Shown here piece after piece: positions 45,325-56,033 of a stretch of DNA of 64,000 bases (the stretch's first letter is position 1; the number at the start of each line of letters is the position of its first letter). Origin of the DNA: Prinsepia uniflora (Eukaryota; Streptophyta; Magnoliopsida; Rosales; Rosaceae); NCBI GenBank assembly GCA_032719365.1, contig CM064863.1:22329137-22393136 (forward strand). The letters run 5' to 3'. Below the pieces are notes generated by a model. It did no database searches and had not been told where the DNA came from. It was given only the letters and a program-made list of their open reading frames with translations. The position numbers were made by a program, and so were the translations under genes.

Positions 45325-47203
45325 ATGGCTAGGGTTCATCGATCCGTTCAATCAGCTGGAGAAGGTGTTTATGCCTCAACTGCCCAAACGAGGAATGAAG
45401 CTTACATAGAGACTCTGAAGGTACGCCCAACTCGACCCCGACGTGTGTCCATAGAACCCATGGAGATGCAAGGAAGGATGCCAACTTTCAGCTTCAGAGC
45501 GTTCCCTTCTCAAACAACCCAAGTGCTTGTGTTAGGAGAAGGAACTTCAACCATGCAACTAGCAAGAGGATAGTTGATGAGGGGATCATCCAGGCAGAGT
45601 CAGCCCCACCCAAACATGGACCTGCGGGACTTCCTAGACGGACGCCATGACATCTCAGGGAGGAACCACCAGCTTGCTCAGGACAACCTAGTTCGGCAGG
45701 TCGAAAGATTGAGCAGCCAAGTCCAAATACAGTAAGAACTTCTACAACGGCTCTTAGCGGAAACAACAACTCAGGAACCAGAGAGACGCTCCACTTCACG
45801 TGGAAGGCCAGAGAATACTCCAAGGCGCCCGGGGAATGAAAAGGTCTGATGCCGAAAAATGTCACAAGGCGCCACGCTAAGTGAATCTAGAGAAGAAAGT
45901 CACACCAGTAGGAAAAAGAGCCCACGGCGCCCAAGATCGTCAGTACATGAGCAGCTTGGAAGTAGAGTCGGGACAACATCACGGGTGGAACGCTCACATG
46001 GGAACGGAGGGGAACATCAGACTCCACAGAAAACCCCAAGATGACCTACCCATGGTAATGAGGGGGAGGATGAGGCTCACACACCTGCTTTACCTCAAAG
46101 GTCAAGGGGAGAGGCTCGAGGAAGTTCCCGACGGTTAGCGTGTAATGACTTTCCGCCTCCACGAGGTGCGCTACAAGCTAATGATGTCCAAAGGATGTTG
46201 GATCGGTACCTTCATGTTCAACGTGAAGGCTGTCTAGAAGATGATCTACGTCGTCAAATTCAACAATCCACGCCCTTTGTGAGAGATATTAAGGAAGAGT
46301 TGTCCCCTCAGAGATTTGTGATGCCAAACTTCAATCAGTTCAAAGGAACTTCCGGCCTGGTGAAGCACATAGATTACTACCGGGGAGTCATGGTTCCTCA
46401 TAGACACAATGACGCACTCATATACAAAGTGTTTCAAGCCTTTCTTCAAGGCCAAGCCATGACGTGGTTCAATCATCTCCCGTAGAGGTCGATCGCTTCT
46501 TTTGAAGAGTTGGCTCTAGCGTTTGTGAAGGAGTACTCGCAACTTCGTATGGTCAAGGTAAATGAAGACCATCTATTTGTACTGCAAGGAAAAGTCTCGG
46601 ATTTTTGGCTGCAGCGACCTTGTTACTGAAATGGTGTTCAAACAAAGGCTTCCCGGGGATAGTCATCTCTATGGAGACATCATCATGGACAATGCACAAA
46701 GTCTCACCAAGATGCTACCCTTAGCCGAGCAACATGCATGCTGAAGGATGAAAAGAATGATGCACATGCACCAGATCATGCCGGGACGAGTGAGTAAGCA
46801 TCCAAATCGCCACCACCACACAAAGAGGATGTTGGCAGCAAATGTTCACATGGGGGGTTCAACAAACGCAAGATGGGCCAAACTCACGATGCTTCACCCA
46901 TCGAGACGCCTAATATGCAATTCTTAATAACAGTCCACCAGACTCATAATGAAATCAAGGGCAAGACTTGGTTCAAAAAACCAGAACCCATAAAGGACGA
47001 TCAGGAGAAAGCTGATAAAACTAAATGGTGCGCCTATCATGAGTATTATGGGCACAATATCAACACATGTATATCTTTCGAAAGATATCTCCAAAATCTC
47101 ATGAAGGAAGGACATTGAACAGACTACATCAAAAACAAGACTGCATATCACATAGTGAACAAAGAACCTAAGGAGCCCACATCAAAGGTGATCCGCATCA
47201 ACT
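45325..47203 (+). pseudogene. Gag of the Tat-like element, broken
   Basis: The likely start is ATG at 45325 (MARVHRSVQSAGEG), inside a longer frame from 45268. After several shifts the capsid core is open at 46195-46485 (FNQFKGTSGLVKHIDYYRGVM, ending QAMTWFNHLP) and continues past a stop with SIASFEELALAFVKEYS, the usual WF-LP-SI-SF-EL--AFV signature of Tat-group gag. The zinc knuckle CAYHEYYGHNINTC (about 47029-47070, in the frame at 46873-47118) fits the CX2HX4HX4C variant of this group. Stops within the core and between core and knuckle make it non-functional. No pol follows. Confidence 0.75.
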
Positions 47204-47390
47204 AACTCCATATCAAAATTAGATGGGCTTAGAAGTCTATGAAACTTTCAATTTTGCTCTTTATGTTGTCTTCAAAATTCAAGTACCATGCATTTGAATT
47301 ATCAATAAGATTGAAAAATTGTTCTGAATTCATACAAACATATATGTACATCATATACAATTTTCAAAACTTATTCCCTCTACCATCAAA

Positions 47391-47995
47391 GCCTTCGCCC
47401 TGCGAAGCACCTAAGCCTTCGCCCTGAGAAGCACCTAAGCCTTCGCCCTGCGAAGCATCTAAGCCTTTGTCATGCGAAGCACCTAAGCCTTCATCATCGA
47501 AGCATCCAGTCCTTCGCTCTGCGAAGCATCTAAGCCTTTGCCAAGCAAAACACCTAAACCTTCGCCTTACGAAGCATCCAAGCCTTCGCCTTGCGAAGCA
47601 TAAGCCTTCACTATGTGAAGCACCTAAGCCTTCACCTTGCGAAGCATCTAAGCCTTCGCCATGTGAAGCACCTAAGCCTTCGCCTTACGGAGCAACCAAG
47701 ACTTCGCCATGCGAAGTGACCAAGATTTTACCCTGCAAAGCACCCATGCTTTCACCATGCAATGCATCTCAACCTACGCCTTGTGAATGCCTTCCGCTAG
47801 GAAGCACTCAAAGCCTTCCACTAGGAAGCACTCAAAGCCTTCCACTAGGAAGCACTCAAAGCCTTCCACCCGGAAGCACTCAAAGCCTTCTACCAGGAAG
47901 CACTCAAAGCTTTCCACTAGGAAGCACTCAAAGTCTTCCTCTTGGAAGCACTTCAAGCCTTCTAATAAGAAGCAAAAGCCCTTCCTTGAAGGAAA
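47391..47995 (+). repeat. 24-bp minisatellite with self-pairing units
   Basis: About 24 units of near 24 bases. The first part has CCTTCGCCCTGCGAAGCAC-type units, the second (from about 47789) CCTTCCACTAGGAAGCAC-type units. In each unit the CTT.../...AAG arms can pair around a 3-4 base loop: CTTCGC/GCGAAG, CTTCAC/GTGAAG, CTTTGC/GCAAAA, CTTCC/GGAAG, CTTCT/AGAAG. In frame, the units translate to PSPCEAPK and then GSTQSLPL repeats within an open frame 47467-48144. Confidence 0.9.
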
Positions 47996-48144
47996 CACCA
48001 AAAAGAACGCTAATCAAGTTAGCTGAAACCCAAAGTTGGAGGCCCATGGCTACAACGGGGGCATTTGATGTGCGAACAAGTTTGGATACATCAAGGCAGT
48101 TAGTAGAATTATACAAAGATACGGGAGCCCGAAATTTCTCATAA
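47467..48144 (+). CDS. Open frame across the 24-bp repeats, product uncertain
   Basis: A 225-codon frame covers the minisatellite. Because the unit is 24 bases, a multiple of three, the frame can stay open by periodicity alone. It translates to Ser/Pro/Cys-rich octapeptides, then GSTQSLPL octapeptides, and ends with a non-repeated segment (RTLIKLAETQSWRP to DTGARNFS). Another frame and the opposite strand are also open over the repeats (47774-48026), which favours a composition effect. No family recognised. If translated, it would be an additional frame downstream of gag. Confidence 0.2.
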   Translation: MSCEAPKPSSSKHPVLRSAKHLSLCQAKHLNLRLTKHPSLRLAKHKPSLCEAPKPSPCEASKPSPCEAPKPSPYGATKTSPCEVTKILPCKAPMLSPCNASQPTPCECLPLGSTQSLPLGSTQSLPLGSTQSLPPGSTQSLLPGSTQSFPLGSTQSLPLGSTSSLLIRSKSPSLKETPKRTLIKLAETQSWRPMATTGAFDVRTSLDTSRQLVELYKDTGARNFS

Positions 48145-48260
48145 ATATCGTTTTCATTTATTGATTTGAAGGATGGTTGGCTAATCAGATCTCGATCGCT
48201 CAAACCAGTTATTCAATACAAAAATGAAAATGTGATAATCAACATTCAAAGATGAAGTAA

Positions 48261-48614
48261 CTACGGATGCAAGTCTTTAAAGCCCATGGTCCTTCGAAAC
48301 TCTACCCACTTTTTTATTGAAAGTAGAGAAACGTCATCAGAAGACTTGTTGGTTTCATGAACATCTACTTTTTTAGCCTCCAACTCATGCTCCAGTTCAA
48401 GCTCAAGCTCCATCTCTAGTTCAAGCTCCAGCTCTTGGGAGGTGATCCCACTCTGGCTTACCATATCCAACTTTTGCGTTTCATCTTCCTTAAAACACAA
48501 AGTTATGGGGGCATGTGATGGTAGCAGGCAATCGACTCTCAAATTTTGGGATTCAACATCCAACCGTTTGACTTTCTCTTCGGAATCATGCAAGCGTTCG
48601 AGAAGCTGGAACAT
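48261..48614 (-). CDS. Antisense open frame with coiled-coil-like Glu/Leu run, uncertain
   Basis: 117 codons, starting MFQLLERLHDSEEKVKRLD, with a long ELELELEMELELELEHELE stretch near residues 61-80, then a Lys/Ser-rich tail. The N-terminal half looks like a charged helix. Some Tat-group elements are reported to carry an extra frame on the opposite strand between coding region and 3' LTR. This frame has that position and strand, but the Glu/Leu run also results from a CAAGCT/CCAGCT hexamer repeat. No promoter-like element is evident at its start. Confidence 0.25.
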   Translation of the reverse strand: MFQLLERLHDSEEKVKRLDVESQNLRVDCLLPSHAPITLCFKEDETQKLDMVSQSGITSQELELELEMELELELEHELEAKKVDVHETNKSSDDVSLLSIKKWVEFRRTMGFKDLHP

Positions 48615-49799
48615 ATCTCCTGCTGGGTTGTGACACGCCTTACATCAAGTGATGAAACTTTTCGCCTCTCTTGCTAAAAGCTTCGATGTTGGCTCCACTT
48701 GCACTTGAAGATGACAAGTCCATAAATGCACCGAGCTCTTCTATCTGCCACGCAACACATGCATGGTCATTGGAAGTACGCCTCGTGCAATATTTTGAGC
48801 TCCAACCAAGCTTTGCCTTACATTCTGCTGTGTCTTTGAGCTCTAACCAGGCCTTGCCTTACTTCTAGCTTCCAAGCACCACATGCATGGTCCACCTCCA
48901 AGCTTTCTTCCTTCAATTACGTAATGGAGTACACCATCTGGAGCTTCACAGAGGGCATGATCGATCGTCCATCTTTATGCTCTACCTTGTCGCCGCCCCA
49001 TTTTGAGCTCAACAAGGCCTGGAATGTTAGGTCTCTAGAAGGTCCTCTTCCAACCAAAACAACTCCTCGAGAAGCTTCATTCACTCCATGGCACCACATG
49101 CACTTCGCCTCGGGTCAAGGGATACCTTGCCTCGCCTTCAACTATGGCACGTATTCCCTTGCATTGTGACGTGTCTAGCTTCAAGTCATGGGGTACCTCA
49201 CCTCTTGTGGATGAAAGACTAGACATGTCATAGTGCACCTATCCCCATCGCACTTGCAGCATGCCTCGTCATGTAGTTGTACCATGCCTCGCCTCGCAGT
49301 TGTAATGTGCCCCACCTTGGGTCGTAACACTCCTCACTTCGAATGATGGAACTCTTCGCCTCTCCATGTTGAAAGCCTTGATGCATCATGTCATATCGCT
49401 CCCAATCCGTCGAGCTATTCAATCTACGAAACGCCACGAGCGTGTCAATTGGATAAGTATCTTGATGTCAACTCCACCCTCTCTAGAAGTCGGAAGCTCC
49501 AACCAAATTCAAGACACACCACTGGATGGTCTTACAACTTGAGCTCCCACAAAATTGAGCCTTTCGAGCTCTCGCTGCAAGTATGACTTCATGCATCTTG
49601 AAATGACCATCTCTGAAAATGGAGTATATTGCCACTTGAATCACCACAATCGGACTTTCAGAGCTTTTAGAATCGTCAAAAATGCAAAGTTGAAAAAAGG
49701 AATTATATTTATTAATTTTGAAAATTAAATATAATAATTATATATTGTCATATGTATAAAGTGCAATGAATTCCATGGAACGAATTGATGGCCAGACCA

Positions 49800-49825
49800 A
49801 TTATATATATATATATATATATATA
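49800..49825. repeat. (TA)n microsatellite
   Basis: Thirteen TA units within the AT-rich section of the Tat-like element. Confidence 0.95.
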
Positions 49826-50999
49826 AAGAAATGGAATGCATAGAGCGACCACTTATTATATAATAATATTATACTGTAATATTGTTGTATATAAAGCAAA
49901 ATAGAAAAAGCTCACCAGAAAGAAGCCGAATACAGAAGGAGGAGCCTCAACTCCATATCAGCCTTTCAAAAGCCTGGCCAATAGCAAGAGGAGATAAGAC
50001 ACAAGTCAGACTTCTCTTGATCGACCACCAAGTCGAGAAGCCTCTCTTTACAACACACTCCCACCAGGTTGTTGCCCACTGTTGAAGCAACGCCTAAAGC
50101 AGCCTTGGCACATCAGTCATGCCGTCAAACTCACAATTTTATTTGAAAATCTTCGAGAAAAATAGCAGAGACGAAATTAACTACAAATGCACCCTATGCA
50201 AATAAGAAATCAGCAACCATCTTCACCAGGATCAGAGAAGAGAATAAAATTTTCTCTCTCACCCTTCCTCCATCGAGTAGATGAAAGATAAAGAGAGAAA
50301 AAAATATTTTCTTCCCACAGTAGCAGCAATGAAGAAAAAAAAAAACTATGCAAGAAAAGGCCTTCTCTCACCTTAGCAGTTGATTACCATCAGGAATGCA
50401 TGCGAGTTCGTTTTGAAGATAATGTTTATGAGTGGAGGTTGCCAATGCCCCTTTTAAACAAAAATAAAAGAAATGACAGAGGGGAAATAATGAATAGAAA
50501 TAAAGGGATAGAAGAAACTGACCAGCTCCTAGTTTCAATTGGGAAGAAACTGCAATACCCATATCTTCCAATTTTAATATGGGAGTTACTTTTGGGCTCT
50601 ACAATTTCAGTTTCAACTCAGAATAACACCGGCAGAGGTGAATATCAGATTATAGTCTGCAACAAGGATGATGGTTTATATTTCTTTACTTAAATAAAGA
50701 AAGTGAAACCTCCAAACTCCGTCATCAAAAGGAAATTTAACCTTGTCATTGTGCAAATTATAATCTAGCGGACCGTCAATCAAGTCCAACCAAGCAAGCA
50801 CAACCAAATCGTATGTCAGGCTTCTAGCTCAATACGTATATGCGACAACTTGATGTAATTTTCTGAACCTAGTTGAGTTTATCCGACACAAGAATATTAA
50901 AAGATAAAACAGAGTCCTACTCCAAAAATGATTCATTGGGACTACCGAAAATCTACTTCCCTTAGGATTCCCTGAATTCCTAAGCGATGTGGGGGCATT

Positions 51000-51536
51000 T
51001 GTGGAACCCAAAATCACCGGGAGAATGTAGAGCTGCCACGTGGCCCATAATTCCCAAAATGTCCAATTTGCCCCTAGCAATGGCATTAATGGTTCAAAAA
51101 ACACTCACACATTAAATAATGTATTTCCAGATAAATATGTTATTTAATTCGGTTAAAAGCCTTAATAATACTAATTATTGTTATTCATAATAATGAACAA
51201 TTAATATGAATATTAAATTGCTTTAATTATCATTATAATAAGCAATTATTATAATCATTAAATAATATATTTAATTAATAATATATTATTTATTAATTAA
51301 AAAATCAACCGACCAATCAGAACGCTCCGTGACTCCCAAGGATTCTCTATAAATAGAGACATTCATTCCACTTCCATGGTAATTCTGTTCAACGATACTT
51401 AAGCTCTTGAAATTTCTCTTTCAAAGGGTCGAACAACCCCCTAGGTCTCGATCATTGAACGAACGATAGCTTATTGTTTGCTGTTTGCAGGGATCCTTGA
51501 GTCTTTTGAGTTTAAAGGACGAATTTTGCTTCAACA
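51000..51536 (+). repeat. 3' LTR of the Tat-like element
   Basis: From TGTGGAACCC to GCTTCAACA, collinear with the 5' LTR with scattered substitutions and one deletion of about 30 bases. It is preceded by GCGATGTGGGGGCATT, the polypurine-like tract. Confidence 0.93.
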
Positions 51537-52030
51537 GTGGGATTGCAGAAAGTCTTGGTACTTAAGAAATAAGACTTTCTATAATCAAGAGGTGCGAAGA
51601 ATGTTTGGTTACTGAGAATGTGTTGTTGTCCCAAGAGTTATTCCATAAAATTCTACATGGCCATTACCAGTGCCCCTTCCTCCTCAAGTCAGATGGTTAA
51701 AACCCCCTCCGAATGGATTTAAATTGAATTGTGATGAGGCTACAGGTCAAGTAGGGCTAACCAAGGGTGTGGGAGGTCTTATATGGGATCATAACGACAA
51801 TTTTGTGGGAGGTTTCGCGGCTGCAGCATCCTTGGGACTTGAATTTGAAGTTGTTGAGCTGGTGGTAGTGTGCCATGGGTTGTAGCTTGTGTGGCACCTA
51901 GGTCTTAGGGGTCTCTAGCTTGAAGTCGACTCCTCTTTGGTTTTCACGGCCCTGCAGGATGTAAGTTTGTTGAAGTCATCTTAGAGTGCTTGTTGGTAAG
52001 GCAATTGGTTGTTGAGACATGTAGGGGGTT
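51537..52030 (+). pseudogene. LINE ORF2: RNase H domain, broken
   Basis: The frame continues from 44598 (DCRKSWYLRNKTFYNQ) and, after stops, reads VRWLKPPPNGFKLNCDEA (about 51688-51741), then GVGGLIWDHNDNFVGGFA (51766-51822) and a helix with EFEVVELVVVCHGL. This is the RVT_3-type RNase H found at the C-terminus of many plant LINEs: WxxPPxGxxKLNxDGA, then GxGGxIRDHxG, then ExxAxxxGL. The catalytic Asp of the first strand is present (NCDEA), and a Glu occurs in the helix region (VVELV). Stops follow in LxL*LEVDSS. Non-functional. Confidence 0.8.
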
Positions 52031-52437
52031 CTGAAGTTTTTTTTTTTAGTGAAGAAAAGGGAATAAAGCTTCGCATATATTTGTAAAGGTAGGGTTACAA
52101 GGTCAGGTGAGAATGTAGTGGTTTGATAGGGCTCCGCCATAGGCGGAAGAAATGCTTTCTTTCGATCTAGAGTAGTCCAGGTTCAACAGTTTGGCGGAAC
52201 CACTATTTTTAATGGTGGTGTTTTGTGGTGCTGCGGTTGGTGAGATTTTAGTTGAGACGAGTATGTGCTTCAAGGTGGGATATCTAGAGACTTGGAAGTT
52301 TTAAATTGGTTACCCAAGTGATGTATTTGTTTTATTTTCCTTCTAGCTTTTCGAGCAGCCATTTAGGTGGCACTCTTTTTCCTTGATCGAGTTTTCCAAG
52401 CTAGCGGGTTTTCTTTTTCGATGTAAAAAAAAAGTTT
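52031..52437 (+). other. Probable LINE 3' UTR and poly-A remnant
   Basis: Non-coding stretch after RNase H. CGATGTAAAAAAAAAG at about 52419-52434 could be the old poly-A tail. I could not match a target duplication with the left end near 2590. Confidence 0.4.
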
Positions 52438-53038
52438 TTGTGAGCGAAAAATGTATACTTTAGTGTTATATGGCATATATCGACATAAGTAGATCGATAA
52501 CATCACATTTTGTTAAAAAAGTTGTCGTATGGTCAAGAAATTTAATACATTATGAAAAAGGTTGAATTTGTGAGCAATCAATGTATGGGCAAATTTGTAT
52601 TACTATACTTTTTGAAAAGTTTCTTATGATGTGTGTTCTTAGCATGTAGCTATATATTAAAATACTTAAATGTTTGGTAAAATGTATTTTTAAAAGTATT
52701 GTGAGCAGGAAAAGTAATATCAAAGTGGTGTGAGGGGCTCATGTTGGTTGTGGTGGCGGAGTTAGAAGTAGATGAGTTAGATGTGGATAAGGTGGTAGAG
52801 ATTATGGAAATTGATGTAGAGGATGTAATGGTGGTGGAGACATGGGTGGATGAGGCAGTGGTGGAGATAGAGGTGTGTGTAATAGTGAATGTGGGTCGCA
52901 ATTATGGTAGTGGCAACAGTAGCGGTGCCTGTAGTGAAAAATGAGATGGAGGTTTGGGTGGAAGTGGCAACAGTAGCGGTGCCTGTAATGATAGAAGTGG
53001 TGGTTGCAGTGGTGAATGTAAAGGTGTTAGTGGCATCG
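52438..53038. other. Unassigned DNA with GTGGTGG-rich low complexity
   Basis: AT-rich to about 52690, then a GTGG/GATG-rich stretch with a duplicated 24-base word (TGGCAACAGTAGCGGTGCC...) at 52910 and 52964, spacing 54 bases. Frames across it (52741-52944, 52889-53377) are Val-rich and run into the Z LTR, so they are not genes. It may be host flank to the right of the LINE. Confidence 0.45.
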
Positions 53039-55998
53039 TGTCAGGACCCGTCCCAAATATCACCTCGATACCCGGGACGAACCCTACTCCCGTCTGACAA
53101 TCACACTTACAGTACCAAAAAAAAAAACAGCATTCATATAACTATAAGCATAACTATCAGACGAAGGAGTAAAATATATACAAAAGTCAGTCAGAGCATA
53201 GTTCTACAAAATGGGCACAAAAGTCCTACAATGCTAGTCTCGCAACGGAAGAACGTCGGAAGCTCTATGCCTCGATATCTGCCTCAGCGTTCACCCCAAC
53301 GCTATCACCACGACCTGGAGGGAAAATTTAAACCAAAAGATGTGAGTGGACTAAAAGAAAAAAAACAGAAAGTTTGAAAACCGTTTATTTCCAAATCAAC
53401 GCTAAGAAACTAGAACACTCTGTTCCCTCCGTTTTGGAAAGTGATTAAATAATTCTAAACCAAGAAACATCATAAGAAACAGAAACACTATAAAATATCA
53501 TAAGAAACAGATACACTGTAAAATACCATAAGAAACAGAAACACTATAAAACGGATATAGAAATCATAGCATCAGCATCAAATCATCATTTCCGATCAAA
53601 CCTGCTGGACCTATCCGAGTCTTTAAACTCACTCAGGCCTTAAATGAAATCCGAGTCTTTAAACTCCCGAGTCTTTAAACTCAATAGGCCTATGGGGGTA
53701 ATATCAACATATCCGAGTCTTTAAACTCCCGAGTCTTTAAACTCAATCCGGGCCCGTCCCCCGTCAATATCAATCCGGGTCTTTAAACCCAATATCTAGA
53801 TCCAGCAAATCCAATCCATATCCAGTGTAAAACCAATTCGAAGTCTATCGCCAAACTCGAATTCGAAATCCCCGGTTCGAAGCCCTTCCGGCGTTCTGAA
53901 CCGACATTCCGAACCCAAATCCGGAAATCCATTCTTATACCCAGAAATCACACATAATCACAAATCATATTTCATAACCCATTGATCATCATCAGAAAAC
54001 ATTTATAGGTTGAAATCGCAAATATGGCATCAAAATCCGAAAACCAGCTTTTTCTCGAAAAACGTGCAAAATCTCGGAAATGTCTCGAAAAATGTGCAAA
54101 CTCATCAATCACATATAATCATCATTCAAAAGCATAAAAACATATTTAAGATCATAAAACGTCAATAAAACAGTTAGGCATGCTCGGATTTAAAGAAAGT
54201 GTCCACTCACAAGTCAGAACGAGTCAATCTCTCTCCGTGCGCTCCTCAACCGTCTCGGGTACCTCCCGTCCTATCAATATACACCAAATAAGGTCACAAA
54301 CACATCAAGGATACTAACCCTAATTTCCCCAATTTTTCGGGAATTAAATAATATTTTAATCCTAGACCCTAAACCATCCGGATTCCCGAACAACCTCCTA
54401 ACATCGTCCGATTCACCCGAAATTTATACTATTGGACTCCTTAGGACATTTAGAACCAAAACCATGTTGGAAGCTTGGCCGGATTCCTCCCCACGCGCCT
54501 CCACGCGCCGCCCAAAGTGGCTACGCGTGGGCCTCACGCGCCTGCTACAGTGCATCCATAACCTCGATCGAACCCGGTTCGCACCAGGGCTGCAACTCAG
54601 ACCGGCGAGATCCAATCTCCGCCGTCTGGCCACCATTTCATCTCCTCTCTTTTCCTATAGCTTCGTCCAGGCACCAGGAATTCATCCCCCTCACTCTCCT
54701 GGTTCGACTTAACCCTCAGCTTCACGACTGAAGCTCGAAAGAAAACACAGTCGACCCCCTGTTTTCCTTCCCGGCCATCCAGTGCTTCCCCCTTCACGGT
54801 GGCGATTCCAACCTCTCCCTAAGACCTCACTGAGTCACTCCCAACTCACAGAAACCTTCGATTCACCCCTAAAGTCCACGACTTCCCGTTTGAGCTCACG
54901 GCCAAAACAGAGTACAGAGTACTCGCCGTCGCCTGAACGCCGCCGTGTACACCTCCGTCACGGCAACCATCACAAACCACTCCTAGGACCTCCCTAAACA
55001 TCACTGTACTCACCAATCCCCTCGATTCTCATCCTACCTTCTCGACTTTCAAAATGAAAATCACAGGAAAAACAGAGGAAGAAAACTCACCCTTCGATTC
55101 CGTCTCCGCCGCAAGCGCCGCCACGTACCACGGTGCTTGTTGGTCTCCCTGCAACCTCCTACGGCTCCCACTGCCTTGGTTTGAGCCACCACACGGCGTA
55201 GCCACCACCAAACTCTCACGGTCTCCCTGTTTTCCCAATACTTCGCCGCACCACCACCGTGCCGCCGTGCACGATTTCTCCACCAAAACACGATCACCAG
55301 CTCAAATACTTCTCTCTGTCACTCTCACAAATCACTCTTTACTCTCCCTTGCACAGAATCGATCAATCTCGCCCAAACTCTCACCCTCTGTTTCTCTGCG
55401 TTCAAAGGATTGCACGGTTCAATTTTTGTGCAAAGTGTGGCCGTGCACACTTGAGAACGGCCTGGAACCATCCAGTGTCCCCCACGTGTCCAGCATCCAT
55501 AGGTCAGCACAAAATATCCCTGCCACTTGCCCTTATCTGATTGGGCTGAGGGAAATGACCAAAATACCCCTCTTGCACAAATTACCATTTTACCCTCACA
55601 CTTTCCAGACTCGTAAATATTTCATCCGACGTCCGATGACAGCATGCCGCCTGTCGTTGTACTCAGGGCGTCGAGACCTATCTAACGGTCCTCGGTCTAC
55701 GTGAAAATCACAAGTCCTCCAAAAAGTCAAAATTTTCCTTATTTACTCAAAATTACGGTAACGCCCTCAATCTTCCGAACGTCATAACTTTTTCTCCGAT
55801 TGTCCGAATCGAACCTGCCACCTGTCTACGGACTCGTGACGTCCTAAACTACGTCACGGTCAAGGGTTAACACTCATCCAATCGGTAATTCAAAAAGTCA
55901 ACTTTTGGCCTACTATTCACAAGGGCAAAATCGTCCTTTATATACAAAAATCTTATAAAATTACATTTTTACCCTTCCCGAAGGTACGGGTTGTTACA
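53039..55998 (-). repeat. 3' LTR of Z (complete)
   Basis: 2,960 bases, from TGTCAGGACCC to TTGTTACA on the + strand. GTGAGTGGAC is at 53342-53351 and GTCCACTCAC at 54201-54210. The hairpin array at 53617-53790 has five GAGTCTTTAAACTC units and one GGGTCTTTAAACCC. A CACGCGC cluster is at 54494-54543. The frames in its GC-rich half (54432-55704) are not genes. Confidence 0.93.
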
Positions 55999-56000
55999 AT

Positions 56001-56016
56001 CTACCCCCCTAAAAAG
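56001..56016 (-). other. Polypurine tract of Z
   Basis: On the - strand, CTTTTTAGGGGGGTAG follows GAAATTTCGGGGATGAAATT and ends two bases before the 3' LTR, as in the LARD-like element at 27841-27861. Confidence 0.85.
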
Positions 56017-56033
56017 AATTTCATCCCCGAAAT

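Larger units (their letters stand above)
48145..50999. other. Non-coding 3' part of the Tat-like element
   Basis: A frame of 117 codons on the - strand (48261-48614) has a Glu/Leu heptad-like run and is treated separately. From 48600 to 49450, words such as CACATGCATGGT, TTGAGCTC and CGCCTCGGGTCAAG recur loosely, as in decayed tandem repeats. An AT-rich part with a (TA)n tract at 49800-49825 follows. C/T- and A-rich DNA leads to the polypurine-like tract at about 50986-50998. No pol motif on either strand. Confidence 0.6.
44599..51536 (+). mobile_element. Tat-like LTR retrotransposon with gag only, complete
   Basis: LTRs at 44599-45165 and 51000-51536, a primer site, a polypurine-like tract (TGTGGGGGCA before the second LTR) and a target duplication GTGGG (44594-44598 and 51537-51541) define the element. 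It encodes a decayed gag with a CX2HX4HX4C-type knuckle but no protease, RT or integrase, so it is a non-autonomous derivative. It carries a 24-bp hairpin-forming repeat and a non-coding 3' part. It interrupts LINE ORF2 within a codon block. Confidence 0.92.

Noticed and set aside
47391..47995. Regularly spaced repeats that could suggest a CRISPR array
   Set aside because: Units are contiguous 24-mers without unique spacers, in a plant retrotransposon.
52741..53377. Val-rich frames before the Z LTR
   Set aside because: Derived from GTGG/GTAGTG low complexity and one of them runs into the LTR.
54424..55704. Open frames up to 216 codons in the left Z LTR
   Set aside because: Same reason: non-coding LTR sequence, frames not conserved between LTR copies.
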